NCBI GenBank assembly: GCA_041662605.1
Contig: JBAZSD010000001.1
Location: forward strand, 282,694-346,693
Length of the DNA: 64,000 nt
Source of the DNA: Desulfomonilaceae bacterium
GTDB lineage: Bacteria; Desulfobacterota; Desulfomonilia; Desulfomonilales; Desulfomonilaceae
Reading direction: 5' to 3'
This document shows, piece by piece, positions 44,072-53,600 of this stretch. A program made the translations under genes and the position numbers. Below the pieces are notes generated by a model. The model did no database searches, was not told the DNA's origin, and saw only the letters and a program-made list of their open reading frames with translations. Positions within the stretch are counted from its first letter, which is position 1. Each line of letters starts with the position of its first letter.

Positions 44072-47000
44072 TTTTCTTCCTTGAGACCAACTGATCCATC
44101 TGAGTTTCGGCTCAACCCAACTCTGATCTTTTGCATGAATACATACAGGACAGGAGTAAAAAATACTCCCAGAATAGTCGCTCCCAACATGCCTGCAAAC
44201 ACGGCCGTCCCAAGGGCCTGCCTGCTTACCGCCCCTGCCCCGGTCGCTACAACCAGCGGCAGGACTCCTGTAATGAATGCAAAAGAGGTCATCAGGATAG
44301 GCCGAAAGCGCAGTTTGGAACCCTCTATCGCCGCCTCAACGACTCCCATACCTTTGGCCCTCATTTCTCTCGCAAACTCAACAATGAGGATCGCGTTCTT
44401 GGCGGAAAGCCCAACGAGTAGGACCAAGCCGACCTGGGTATAAATGTTGTTATCCATGTGACGAATCAGCAAGGCTACGACAGCCCCGAGAACCGCCATT
44501 GGAACTACAAGGACTACCGAGAACGGATCGGCCCAACTTTCATATTGAGCCGCCAAAATCAAAAGGACTACCAATATCGCCAGACCAAACACAACGAAAG
44601 CCTGACTACCTGTTTTTTTCTCCTGATAAGCCATCGCCGTCCACTCGTACCCCATCCCGACAGGCAGCTTGATTTTAGCGAGACTTTCCATGCTGTTAAG
44701 CGCCTGCCCACTACTGTAACCAGGGGCTGGTGAGCCCATTACCTTGGCTGATGCATACAGATTGTACCTGTCGACCTTTAATGGTCCCACAGAATCCCTG
44801 ACGGTAGCCATGGCGCCTAGAGGCAGCATCTTTCCGTCTTTGTTCCGAACCTGCAATTTTAAAATGTCCTCCGGCTTGCTTCGAAACGCAGTATCAGCCT
44901 GGACCTTTACCTGCCAGGTTCTTCCGAACTTGTTGAAATCATTAACATACGCTGAGCCAAGATACGCGGACATGGCGTCAAAAACCGTCTGAAGCGAAAC
45001 CCCGAGATTCTGGACTTTTTCACGGTCCACATCCACAAACACATTCGGAACATTGGCCCGAAATGTTGAAAAGACATTCGTCAGGCTCGGCTGTTCGTTT
45101 GCAGCCTTGGCAAGAAGAGCGCCATAATTTTGCAAGGCGTTCAGACCCAAGCCGGACTTGTCTTGAAGTTGCAGTTCGAAACCTCCCCCTGTCCCCAGCC
45201 CAAAGATCGGTGGCAGTGTGAAGGCAAAAACCATTCCATCCTCGATCTTCCTGAACTTTGAGGTCAACTCTTCAATAATAGCTTCTCTGCTCCTGCCCTG
45301 CTTCACACGATCATCCCATGGCGTCAAAGGAGCGAAAAAGGTCGCTAGGTTTGGGGCCGCTCCATCGATCATGGAATAACCCCCTAAGACTCCATAGCTG
45401 GCCACGCCTTCCGTGCCCGATAAAATTGACCCCACTTTTCGGACTATGGCCTCAGTTCTGTCAAGACTCGCTCCATCCGGCATCTGAACGTTGACCAGGA
45501 TCAGACCGTCATCTTCAAGAGGCACGAAGCCGGTCGGCACTTTGATGAACCCAAGCGCAGTGAGCGCAACCAGCCCCGTGAAAAGGACCATCGCCAGCCC
45601 GACCCGCCGGAGGCCAATCCCTACAATATTTGAATAGGTAAGCGTAATTCTGTCGAATACTCTGTTGAACGCCCTGAAAAAAATGTTCTTACGGCCATGA
45701 CCCGATCGGAGAAGTAAAGCGCACAAGGCTGGGCTGAGAGTCAAAGCGTTGATCGCGGAAAATAAAGTCGTGATCGCAATCGTCAGCGAAAACTGTCGAT
45801 AGAGTTCACCAGTTATTCCTCCCATGAACGCCGCAGGCACAAATACCGCCATCAGGACCAGTGTAATGCCGATTATCGGGCCTGTCACTTCTTCCATCGC
45901 TTTTATTGCGGCTTCTTTTGGGCCAAGGGCCAACTGGCTCATGTTTCGTTCAACGTTTTCGACGACTACAATAGCATCGTCTACCACAATCCCTATGGCC
46001 AGGACCATGCCGAACAGAGTTACCATATTGATCGAAAAACCAAGCATGGCCATTACCGCAAAAGTTCCTACAAGTGATACAGGAATGGTAATGGCTGGAA
46101 TCAACGTGGCTCGCCAGTCCTGGAGAAAAATAAAGACGACGATAAAGACAAGTATAAAAGCTTCAAATAATGTCTTGATAACTTCATGAATCGATGAACT
46201 GATGAAACGTGAAATTTCGTAGATGGCCTTGAACTCCAGGCCAGGCGGAAATTCACTTTTCAGGCGATCCATTACTGTATTGACGTCATCCGCCACCTGC
46301 ATGGCGTTTGACCCCGGAGACTGGTAGATAATCATTGTAGCGGCTGGCTTTGCGTTGAATATTGAAAACGTGTCGTATGATTTGCCCCCTAATTCTACTC
46401 GGGCTATGTCCTTGACACGCGTAAGCCTGCCGCCTTCGCCGGTCTTGACTATTATGTCTTCAAATTGGGATTCATCGGAGAGCCTGCCCAATGTGTTCAC
46501 ATTTAACTGAAAATCCTGGCCTTTAGGACTAGGACGTTGTCCTATGGTGCCTGCCGCCACCTGAACATTTTGCTGTTGCAGAGCGTCTACCACATCATTG
46601 GTTGTGATGCTTCTAGACTCCATTTTGTTGGGGTCCAGCCATAGACGCATACCATAGTCTTTTTGTGGGAACACATCGACGTTCCCCACTCCCTTTATTC
46701 GACTCAGTTCATCTTTAAGCCTGAGGCTCACATAATTGGTAAGATACAGATCATCATATCGCCCATCTGGAGAATAAACACATAACACCGCCACCAGAGC
46801 GGACGAAACCTTCTTGGTTGTTACACCCTGACGCTGCACTTCCTGAGGCAGCCTGGGAATGGCTGAGGATACCCTATTCTGAGTAAGAACGGTGGCCATA
46901 TCAATGTTTGTCCCAAGCTCGAACGTGACATTGAGAGTGTAAGAGCCATCCGCAGCGCTCGTGCTGGACATATAAAGCATGCCTTCAACGCCGTTGATTT

Positions 47001-47205
47001 CCTGCTCAATTGGAGAGGCCACTGTGTCGGCGATTACTTTAGGGTCAGCTCCAGGGAAAAAAGCCTTTACCTGGACGACCGGAGGCGTGATATCCGGATA
47101 TTGGGCGACAGGAAGGATGAATACGCATGTCGTTCCAGCCAAAACGATTAAAAGCGAGATGACCGACGCAAAGATCGGCCGATTTATAAAAAACCGACTT
47201 AGCAT
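44068..47205 (-). CDS. RND multidrug efflux pump permease (HAE1 family)
   Basis: 1045 residues with the full AcrB layout. The start is MLSRFFINRPIFASVISLLIVLAGTTCVFILPVAQYPDITPP. Then comes a porter domain, a helix bundle with GMVLAIGIVVDDAIVVVENVERNM (the two Asp of the proton relay), the second porter domain, and the second bundle with VLLVGLSAKNAILIVEFAREM (the relay Lys) and RFRPILMTSFAFITGVLPLV. It exports drugs or other hydrophobic compounds using the proton gradient. The adaptor gene lies 13 bases upstream and the SMR gene overlaps its end. No outer-membrane channel is encoded nearby. Confidence 0.96.
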   Translation of the reverse strand: MLSRFFINRPIFASVISLLIVLAGTTCVFILPVAQYPDITPPVVQVKAFFPGADPKVIADTVASPIEQEINGVEGMLYMSSTSAADGSYTLNVTFELGTNIDMATVLTQNRVSSAIPRLPQEVQRQGVTTKKVSSALVAVLCVYSPDGRYDDLYLTNYVSLRLKDELSRIKGVGNVDVFPQKDYGMRLWLDPNKMESRSITTNDVVDALQQQNVQVAAGTIGQRPSPKGQDFQLNVNTLGRLSDESQFEDIIVKTGEGGRLTRVKDIARVELGGKSYDTFSIFNAKPAATMIIYQSPGSNAMQVADDVNTVMDRLKSEFPPGLEFKAIYEISRFISSSIHEVIKTLFEAFILVFIVVFIFLQDWRATLIPAITIPVSLVGTFAVMAMLGFSINMVTLFGMVLAIGIVVDDAIVVVENVERNMSQLALGPKEAAIKAMEEVTGPIIGITLVLMAVFVPAAFMGGITGELYRQFSLTIAITTLFSAINALTLSPALCALLLRSGHGRKNIFFRAFNRVFDRITLTYSNIVGIGLRRVGLAMVLFTGLVALTALGFIKVPTGFVPLEDDGLILVNVQMPDGASLDRTEAIVRKVGSILSGTEGVASYGVLGGYSMIDGAAPNLATFFAPLTPWDDRVKQGRSREAIIEELTSKFRKIEDGMVFAFTLPPIFGLGTGGGFELQLQDKSGLGLNALQNYGALLAKAANEQPSLTNVFSTFRANVPNVFVDVDREKVQNLGVSLQTVFDAMSAYLGSAYVNDFNKFGRTWQVKVQADTAFRSKPEDILKLQVRNKDGKMLPLGAMATVRDSVGPLKVDRYNLYASAKVMGSPAPGYSSGQALNSMESLAKIKLPVGMGYEWTAMAYQEKKTGSQAFVVFGLAILVVLLILAAQYESWADPFSVVLVVPMAVLGAVVALLIRHMDNNIYTQVGLVLLVGLSAKNAILIVEFAREMRAKGMGVVEAAIEGSKLRFRPILMTSFAFITGVLPLVVATGAGAVSRQALGTAVFAGMLGATILGVFFTPVLYVFMQKIRVGLSRNSDGSVGLKEEK

Positions 47206-47218
47206 GGAGCGTCCCTCA

Positions 47219-48415
47219 CTATTTCTGAGTCTTGGTTCCGGATGAATTGCCGGTCGATTCCGGAGACGGTATTGGCGCTTTGATGGGGGTTACTTTACCC
47301 CCTGGTCTTGCCGATAGAAGTCCATTAACAATTACCCAATCATCCGGTTTGAGGCCTGATTCAATAACCCTTAAGCCGCCTACCTGCTGACCAATTTTCA
47401 CGGGTCGTTGATCAACAACGTTATCTGAATTCACAGTGAGGAGGTACCGACCACCCTGATCTATTCCCAGCGCCAGGTTAGGCACAAGGAGGGCTTCCCT
47501 CTTTTTGAGAGGCACTCTCAGTCTTACGAACAAACCGGGAAGGAGCAGGCCGTCCTTATTATTAAACACGGCCCGAACCATCAAAGTCCCTGTGCTCTGG
47601 TCTACCTGGGTGTCCACGAAATCTATCTTACCCTCATGAGGAAAATCCTTCTCATCGGCAAGCCCCAGGAAACAGGGCGCTTCAGGTTTGTGAGATTCAT
47701 CTCTCGAATTTTTATCCACATAGAGACGGGTCAACATCAAGAGATCGTTTTCGCTAAGATTGAAATAGGCGTATATCGAACTGTCGTTTACTACTGTGGT
47801 CAACAATGTTTTCTCCTGGGCTCCCACCAGATTGCCTAAATCGACGAGATTGCGTCCCACTTTTCCATTTATCGGTGATTTTACTTGGGTGTAATCAAGC
47901 TGAAGTTGAGCTTCTTCGAGATCAGCCTTTGCCGCTCCCACATGGGCCAAAGCCATGTCCCGATTCGCTTTGTCTTCCAGGAAGCTTATTTCCGAGATGG
48001 AGGACGTCTTTAGCAGACTAGCGGATTTTTCCTCTTTCACCTGCGCCAGGTTGTACGCAGCCTCTTTGACCTTGAGAGCGGCTTCCTGCTGATCAACCCG
48101 AGCCTGAAAAGGCCGAGGATCAATTACGAACAGGAGATCTCCGGCCTTGACATTTTGTCCGGGCTGGAAATTCATCTTATCGAGGAAACCTTGTACCCTG
48201 GCTCTGATCTCGACTGATTCAAACGCCTTTGTATTACCGGTGAATTCGAGATAGTCAGTGACATCCTGTTTTACCGGCAGACTTATTGTCACCTCGGGAG
48301 GAGGAGGAGTAACGAGCGTCTCGTTGCCTTTGGAGCATCCGGCAAAAGTCACCAGGGCGACGATCAATAACCATCGGAAATTCCAATTCGTCGGAGTTTT
48401 CATAGCATAGCCCAT
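47219..48415 (-). CDS. RND efflux membrane fusion protein (AcrA-like lipoprotein)
   Basis: 398 residues. The N-terminus WLLIVALVTFAGCSKG is a lipoprotein signal with the cysteine at FAGC, so it is anchored in the inner membrane facing the periplasm. The lipoyl halves (VEIRARVQGFLDKMNFQPGQNVKAGD and LDYTQVKSPINGKVGRNLVDLGNLVG) flank a coiled-coil hairpin, followed by a beta-barrel and a C-terminal domain. It joins the RND pump to an outer-membrane channel. Two ATGs four codons apart (48415, 48403) can serve as start. It is first in the operon with the RND and SMR genes. Confidence 0.93.
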   Translation of the reverse strand: MGYAMKTPTNWNFRWLLIVALVTFAGCSKGNETLVTPPPPEVTISLPVKQDVTDYLEFTGNTKAFESVEIRARVQGFLDKMNFQPGQNVKAGDLLFVIDPRPFQARVDQQEAALKVKEAAYNLAQVKEEKSASLLKTSSISEISFLEDKANRDMALAHVGAAKADLEEAQLQLDYTQVKSPINGKVGRNLVDLGNLVGAQEKTLLTTVVNDSSIYAYFNLSENDLLMLTRLYVDKNSRDESHKPEAPCFLGLADEKDFPHEGKIDFVDTQVDQSTGTLMVRAVFNNKDGLLLPGLFVRLRVPLKKREALLVPNLALGIDQGGRYLLTVNSDNVVDQRPVKIGQQVGGLRVIESGLKPDDWVIVNGLLSARPGGKVTPIKAPIPSPESTGNSSGTKTQK

Positions 48416-48453
48416 CCAAAATGTGGTCTGGAGTTCAGAAATACCTGAAGCAA

Positions 48454-48483
48454 ATTATACGCTATAATTGTCGCTTCTAACAA
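48454..48483 (-). promoter_or_regulatory. Sigma70-type promoter of the efflux operon
   Basis: On the minus strand TTGTTA (48483-48478) and TATAAT (48459-48454) are 18 bases apart, 39 bases before the adaptor start. The -10 box is perfect and the -35 box matches four of six. Confidence 0.6.
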
Positions 48484-48600
48484 CGAGAAAACCCAAAGCT
48501 GGAAATCTCGGCTTTGCTTTTACAAGAACTGGTGATAGACATTACCTGTTATTCAAGCATGGAAACTTCAGCGCCTGCTAACTGAAAGGAGATCACATTC

Positions 48601-49365
48601 ATGACCGGAAAGCAATTCCTGGCAATGATCCTGTGTCTGGTGTTCCTGGGGGCTTTGACAAGTTGTGGACCATCCAAGAAAGATTTTGAAGATGTAAAAT
48701 CCCAGGTGGCGGATCTGACCGCCAAAAGTCAAAGTCTTTCCGAATTGAATGAGCGGCTCACAGCCGAGAAATCGACGCTGGGAAAAGAACTGGATGGGTT
48801 AAAAACAAAAAACGCGGCTCTTTCCACGGAATCTGATCAATACAAGAAAAACGCATCAGACTTGGCTCAGAAAAATGAAGAGCTTTCAAAAACATATAAA
48901 CAACTGGAAACTGAAGTAAGCAAACTTAAAGCTAAAAATGACCAACTTAGCGCTCAAGTGAACGAGCTTAAAAAGAAGCTATCTCAAATTACGGATCATC
49001 CAAGCCCACAGACTGACACAAATCAACCACTTCGGTTCAAAGAGGATACCAGTTCGCAGGCGGTCAAACCTCAAGCGGCATTGACTCCGTGCGACGCTCT
49101 GATCGAGTACATGCTCAAGAGCCGTGAAATAGTCCAAAAATTTAAGAATCCCGAAAGAAAGGCCAAACTTGAGGAGTTATATTCCGCATATTCTTCAAAA
49201 ATAGACCCTGCTCCGGCAAAAGCAAAAAAGGCGGCTGTAGAGTGGGTAAAAGAATTAAGTAGATCCTGGGACAAACACCACGATGATACAGTCTCAAAGT
49301 TATTGAGACTGAGAAACACTGTTTTGAAAGAGTGCGGAAAATCCCCCGCTGAAGCAGGTTTGTGA
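48601..49365 (+). CDS. Coiled-coil lipoprotein
   Basis: 254 residues. The signal MTGKQFLAMILCLVFLGALTSCGPSKKDF ends in a lipobox (LTSC), so it is a lipoprotein. Residues ~30-135 form a long heptad-rich coiled coil (LNERLTAEKSTLGKELDGLKTKNAALS and repeats). A Pro/Gln linker and a helical C-terminal domain follow, with many lysines. It would sit in the periplasm, anchored to a membrane, as a scaffold or spacer. AGGAG lies about 10 bases before the ATG. No family name; partly similar in style to Lpp/TolC-associated coiled-coil proteins. Confidence 0.75.
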   Translation: MTGKQFLAMILCLVFLGALTSCGPSKKDFEDVKSQVADLTAKSQSLSELNERLTAEKSTLGKELDGLKTKNAALSTESDQYKKNASDLAQKNEELSKTYKQLETEVSKLKAKNDQLSAQVNELKKKLSQITDHPSPQTDTNQPLRFKEDTSSQAVKPQAALTPCDALIEYMLKSREIVQKFKNPERKAKLEELYSAYSSKIDPAPAKAKKAAVEWVKELSRSWDKHHDDTVSKLLRLRNTVLKECGKSPAEAGL

Positions 49366-49498
49366 AAGGCTGAGACAATAAACACGGTGGTGGGTCATCT
49401 AGTGTTATTTGATCGTAATTAGGGTGGACAATAATTTGTGACCGAACAAACTCTCTGGTGAACATGTTGTCAGATTTCTTAGTAGGAAGGATGAAATT

Positions 49499-50038
49499 AT
49501 GGGTAAGAGAGAATTTGAACAATATCTGAAGCGGCAGAGTTCAATTACCGAACCCCCGTTTGACTGGGATGCGCAAAAAGAAGAATGGCTAACTCTGCTC
49601 GCTCAATTCTACAAAAAAGTTGAAAAATACCTAGAAAAATATGTAACATCAGGAGATATTTCATTTAAATATCAAGACAAAATTATTGATGAAGACCCTA
49701 TTGGTTCATATGCTGTTAGTGAGTTGCATATATGGATAAAAAATAAGTTGGTAGTCCTTGATCCTGTTGGGACGAACATAATCGGGGCTAAAGGTCGTGT
49801 AGACATGAAAGGTAGCGCCGGTATCGTAAAATTTGTTCTTGTGCCCAGAAACTCTTCAGCGCCAACCATCAGAATCACTATCGGGAATAGACCTGGCCCC
49901 AAAAAACTAAAAGCAAAAGAGGGAACAGAATCAATCGATTGGGATTGGAAAATAGCTACTCCCCCACCAAGGATAAAATATATTGAAGTCAATGGGGATT
50001 CATTTTTTGATTCTCTGATGGAAGTTATCGATGAGTAA
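49499..50038 (+). CDS. Hypothetical protein, possible partner of the HEPN-like gene
   Basis: 179 residues, cytoplasmic (no signal or helix in the membrane). An N-terminal helical part (EEWLTLLAQFYKKVEKYLEKYV) is followed by a beta-rich domain (GRVDMKGSAGIVKFVLVPRN and TIRITIGNRPGPKKL) and an acidic end. AGTAGGAAGG lies before the ATG. It overlaps the next gene by 8 bases (ATGAGTAA), the arrangement usual for toxin-antitoxin or other two-component units. I recognise no domain, so any role as an antitoxin or effector is inference from this coupling. Confidence 0.6.
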   Translation: MGKREFEQYLKRQSSITEPPFDWDAQKEEWLTLLAQFYKKVEKYLEKYVTSGDISFKYQDKIIDEDPIGSYAVSELHIWIKNKLVVLDPVGTNIIGAKGRVDMKGSAGIVKFVLVPRNSSAPTIRITIGNRPGPKKLKAKEGTESIDWDWKIATPPPRIKYIEVNGDSFFDSLMEVIDE

Positions 50039-50570
50039 GAAGGTTCCCCTGTCAGGTGAACAACTGAACTTGTCGGAAATAAATGATCATTATGACAACG
50101 TTACGGAGGCTTTGAAGCGTTATTTCAATCCCGCAAACGGGTATTACGATCAAAAATTCGCTGGATGTTCTGCCACTGAGTTGGAGTCTGAACTTCAGGC
50201 CTGCTTGGAAGAAATTGACCGCACTTCGACCCTTAGTGTCTTGTCGGCAATTGAAGCTATTTTTAGAATTGATTATTTGGAGCGTTGTTACACAAAAAAG
50301 AAGGATCCAATATCGCGTGTTTTTCGACAATTGTACAAGGAAGAGGGGCCCAGGGTTTCTTTTGAAAAACATATTTTGTCTGTTTGGGAACGAGAGGCGA
50401 CCGGCGCTTCCATAATCATAGCAAGACTTAAAAATGTTTTCAAATACCGACATTGGCTTGCGCACGGGCGTTACTGGGTATTAAAGATTGGTCAAAAGAA
50501 CAGGTACGATTATCAAGACGTTTTTCTTTTGGCTGAAACCCTGATCAACAGCTTCCCTTTTGTAAGTTAA
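50031..50570 (+). CDS. HEPN-like protein
   Basis: 179 residues, mostly helical. Near the C-terminus the sequence KYRHWLAHGRYW contains R140-x4-H145, the R-x4-6-H motif of HEPN ribonucleases, in a local context (R..LAHGR) like that of RiboL-PSP/HEPN domains. An earlier stretch (LSVLSAIEAIFRIDYLERCY) is compatible with the preceding HEPN helices. If correct it may be an RNase toxin, paired with the gene it overlaps. The motif is the main evidence. A large nuclease-helicase gene lies next to it on the other strand. Confidence 0.6.
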   Translation: MSKKVPLSGEQLNLSEINDHYDNVTEALKRYFNPANGYYDQKFAGCSATELESELQACLEEIDRTSTLSVLSAIEAIFRIDYLERCYTKKKDPISRVFRQLYKEEGPRVSFEKHILSVWEREATGASIIIARLKNVFKYRHWLAHGRYWVLKIGQKNRYDYQDVFLLAETLINSFPFVS

Positions 50571-50618
50571 AATTGTAGCCTTTGCGTATTAGTTCTGGCG
50601 CCACACAGACTAGCCCAA

Positions 50619-53600
50619 TTATTTCTTTACACAACAGACTTCTGAAGCAGAATTAGAATAATTCCTGGCCCAACACAAAGTATTTACCAACTGGATCTGT
50701 TCTATCGTGTTGCACCTGATGCTTAGCAACAACGGGTTGACCACGAGTATGGACAGAGTTCTTGCCCGTGAAATGGCGACATTCAGGCGGTTCTTGCTAT
50801 AAAGAAATTCGATGCGGCGAGGCAAATATTCACCGCTTGATGTAGTCATCGAGACTATGACAACCTCGGATTCCTGTCCCTGAAACTTGTCCACCGTCCC
50901 AACTCTTGCCCCTTTCGGCAATACCCGCTTTAACAGATTCACCTGCATGTTGTACGGCGCAACCACCATGATGTTTTCAAGCGTGATGGGCTGTTCGTTG
51001 CCGTTCCGGTCCCGATACGACTGGCGAACTAGACTGGCCACCATCTCTTTGATCAGATCGCCCTCTTCCTGGCTTTTCTGGGAACAGCCATCATGATCTA
51101 TCGGAACGAAACTTACTCCCGATGGCTTGAGACACTCATGAGCTTGCGAATTCAATAGAAGGCGCTGGTTCTGATTGTGTTCTTCAGGCTTCAATCTGGA
51201 GTCATAAACCGCTTCTGAAATAAACTGACAAACGTCCTGACGCATTCGCCACGTGACATCCAGAAACACCCCTCTGTCTGGTTTAATGGTAGCCTCTCCG
51301 TCGAGCAGATATTCCAGGGTTGATTCACCTGACCTCCCAGGATGCGTTCCCTGAATCGGCTGCCCAAGTTGCATCTGATCACCGAGGAGAACAATATTTT
51401 TAGCTGAGAGGCCCATTGCTACGAGGTTTGCAAGTGAGACCTGGCCCGCTTCATCCACGAATAGGAAATCCAGGTTTTGATCCATGCCGGCGAAAAGCCA
51501 CGCCGTTCCCGCCACCAAATGAGCCTTGGACTCATAGATTTCCTTGTTGCTCGTAACATCTCCTATGAATTTGCCCTGGAACCACGAACTTTTGTTGTCA
51601 GAAGATTTTTTAAGACCTTCGAATTGTAGACCGATTTCTTCCGCTCGCAACTCAACGTGTTTCAAAAGATTGTTTATCGCCTTGTGACTATTGGAAGAGA
51701 CCCCTACTCTGTATCCTCTGCGCAGTAGTTCAGCTATGATGTGAGACCCTGTGTAGGTCTTGCCCGTTCCCGGAGGGCCTTGAATGAACAGATAGCTTTT
51801 ACGAAGTCCGGCTACAGCCTCAATAATTTCCTTGAGATCAGGCTCCTGAGGGTCGACAATAGGCTGCCCCGGAGAGTGGTGGGTTATACTCGGTATCGAT
51901 CTGTTCAGGATGGACTCAAGAGCCTCATAGCGTTTGTCCCCACTAATTATGCTGTCCGCAAACCTGAACACAGCCTTGGTCAATGAACCGGTCCTGATCG
52001 GGCCACCTGTTGAGACGGAAAGTCTTTCCGGTGGCGCCTCTCCAGAATCGGACTCTACCTGGACTAGTCGTTCATTTTCGTCAATACGAACTATCCTGAA
52101 TTCTTCCTTGAAGGCGCCGGCGCACACACACTTGTCACCTTCCCCAAGTTTGAACTCCTGCTCCGGATATTGATAAACAACCCCTCCACCGTTCGGGTCT
52201 AATTTCTTTCGGCCCCTGGCCAGAGTCATTCCTCCGATACACTCCGGGTCGTCGATCAGGTCTTCATCCGCCATCTCCATCCTTGAAAAAATGGACCACC
52301 ACGCCGGCTTTTCGCAACGTCGATGAAAGTCCAGTAAATAGAAAACCAGTTCACGAAAAACCCTATCTTCTGGATTGATGGTGTGGTCTTTAAGCAAGTA
52401 AGTTCGGTATGACTCGAGTGTTGCTTCCAGTTTAATCTGACGGTCGGATTTTGAACGGGTCTTTTTATCGTCCCCTGGCTGGGTTTGATTCATCCATGGC
52501 AAATCTGACGGTCGAAAAGTAAGTAGCCATTCCCTGAGAAGATAAGTGGAACGGCAATCCTCATGGTTGTATTCGGCGATCTCGTCGAGAATTTTTTTAT
52601 CCCCTGTTTGCAGCCACCGATTATAGAAGACGATGCTCGACATAGCGTTCTTGACGTCGCCTGAACGCTTTTCCGCATAAAACGTTTCGAGATTTTTTAT
52701 CGAGTACCTTGGTTCTGACACACGGACGCTTTCCCTGACTACTTTGTAAAGGTCCACGAGTTTGCGTCGGCGGAGCAGGTCATCCACCTGGGCTTCTCTT
52801 ATCCCGTGCAGACACATGAGCCGTTTCAGGGCGGATTCTTCATAACTGGCGTAATGGTAAATGTGGGCGGATGGATATTTTTTTAACCGCTGAGCCACAA
52901 AATCCATGAACGCTTCAAACGCTTTTCTTTCTTCATCCCGATTGTGGGCCCAAAACTTCTGAAACTTGGGCTCGTCTCCATCGCGATAATACACCCCGAA
53001 AAGGTATTCCAGGCCGTTTAATTCAAGCGGATCACCCTCCATATCAAAGAAGAGATCACCAGGGTCGGGCTTTGGCAGTCGATAAAACCCTCGAATACCA
53101 TCGGGATCCAGTGGGAGCAGTTCTAACTCATTGGCCCCTGTGGCTCGCTTCCTGGTTTGCAAATAAGCCTGATGACGAAGCTTAATCAGGGTATCTGCAG
53201 CCAGCTTTTGTATTTTTACATGGTCGTCATGTTCAGCCAGTTGCGCCAGAGTGTGAATCCCGGCTGAGCGCAATTTCTTTATCTGGATTTTTGTAATATT
53301 GGCTACCTGGTTGAGGTGATCATCCTTTTGCCATTGATCTTCACAAAGACCACGCCATCGGCACATATCACAGTGTTCGTTCGCTTCAGGGTATGTGCCC
53401 ACATCCTGAGACATACAATCAAGAAAACGTTCCTTGAGTGTTTGATAGTATTGGTTGAATTGATCGACCCTGAAGTTGAGTTCAGTCTTGTCCCCCAATA
53501 TAACGTGAGTCATGCGAGGTCGGAAACCCTGTAAATCGGTCAGCAAGTCCGAATAAAAACACAATTGAACGATAAAATATGTCTTGGGGTTTCCGGCCAG

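Noticed and set aside
48416..48600. Guanidine riboswitch upstream of the efflux operon with the Gdx/SugE gene
   Set aside because: No paired ACGR-loop hairpins or ykkC-like conserved core could be found in the leader; only a sigma70-type promoter is visible.
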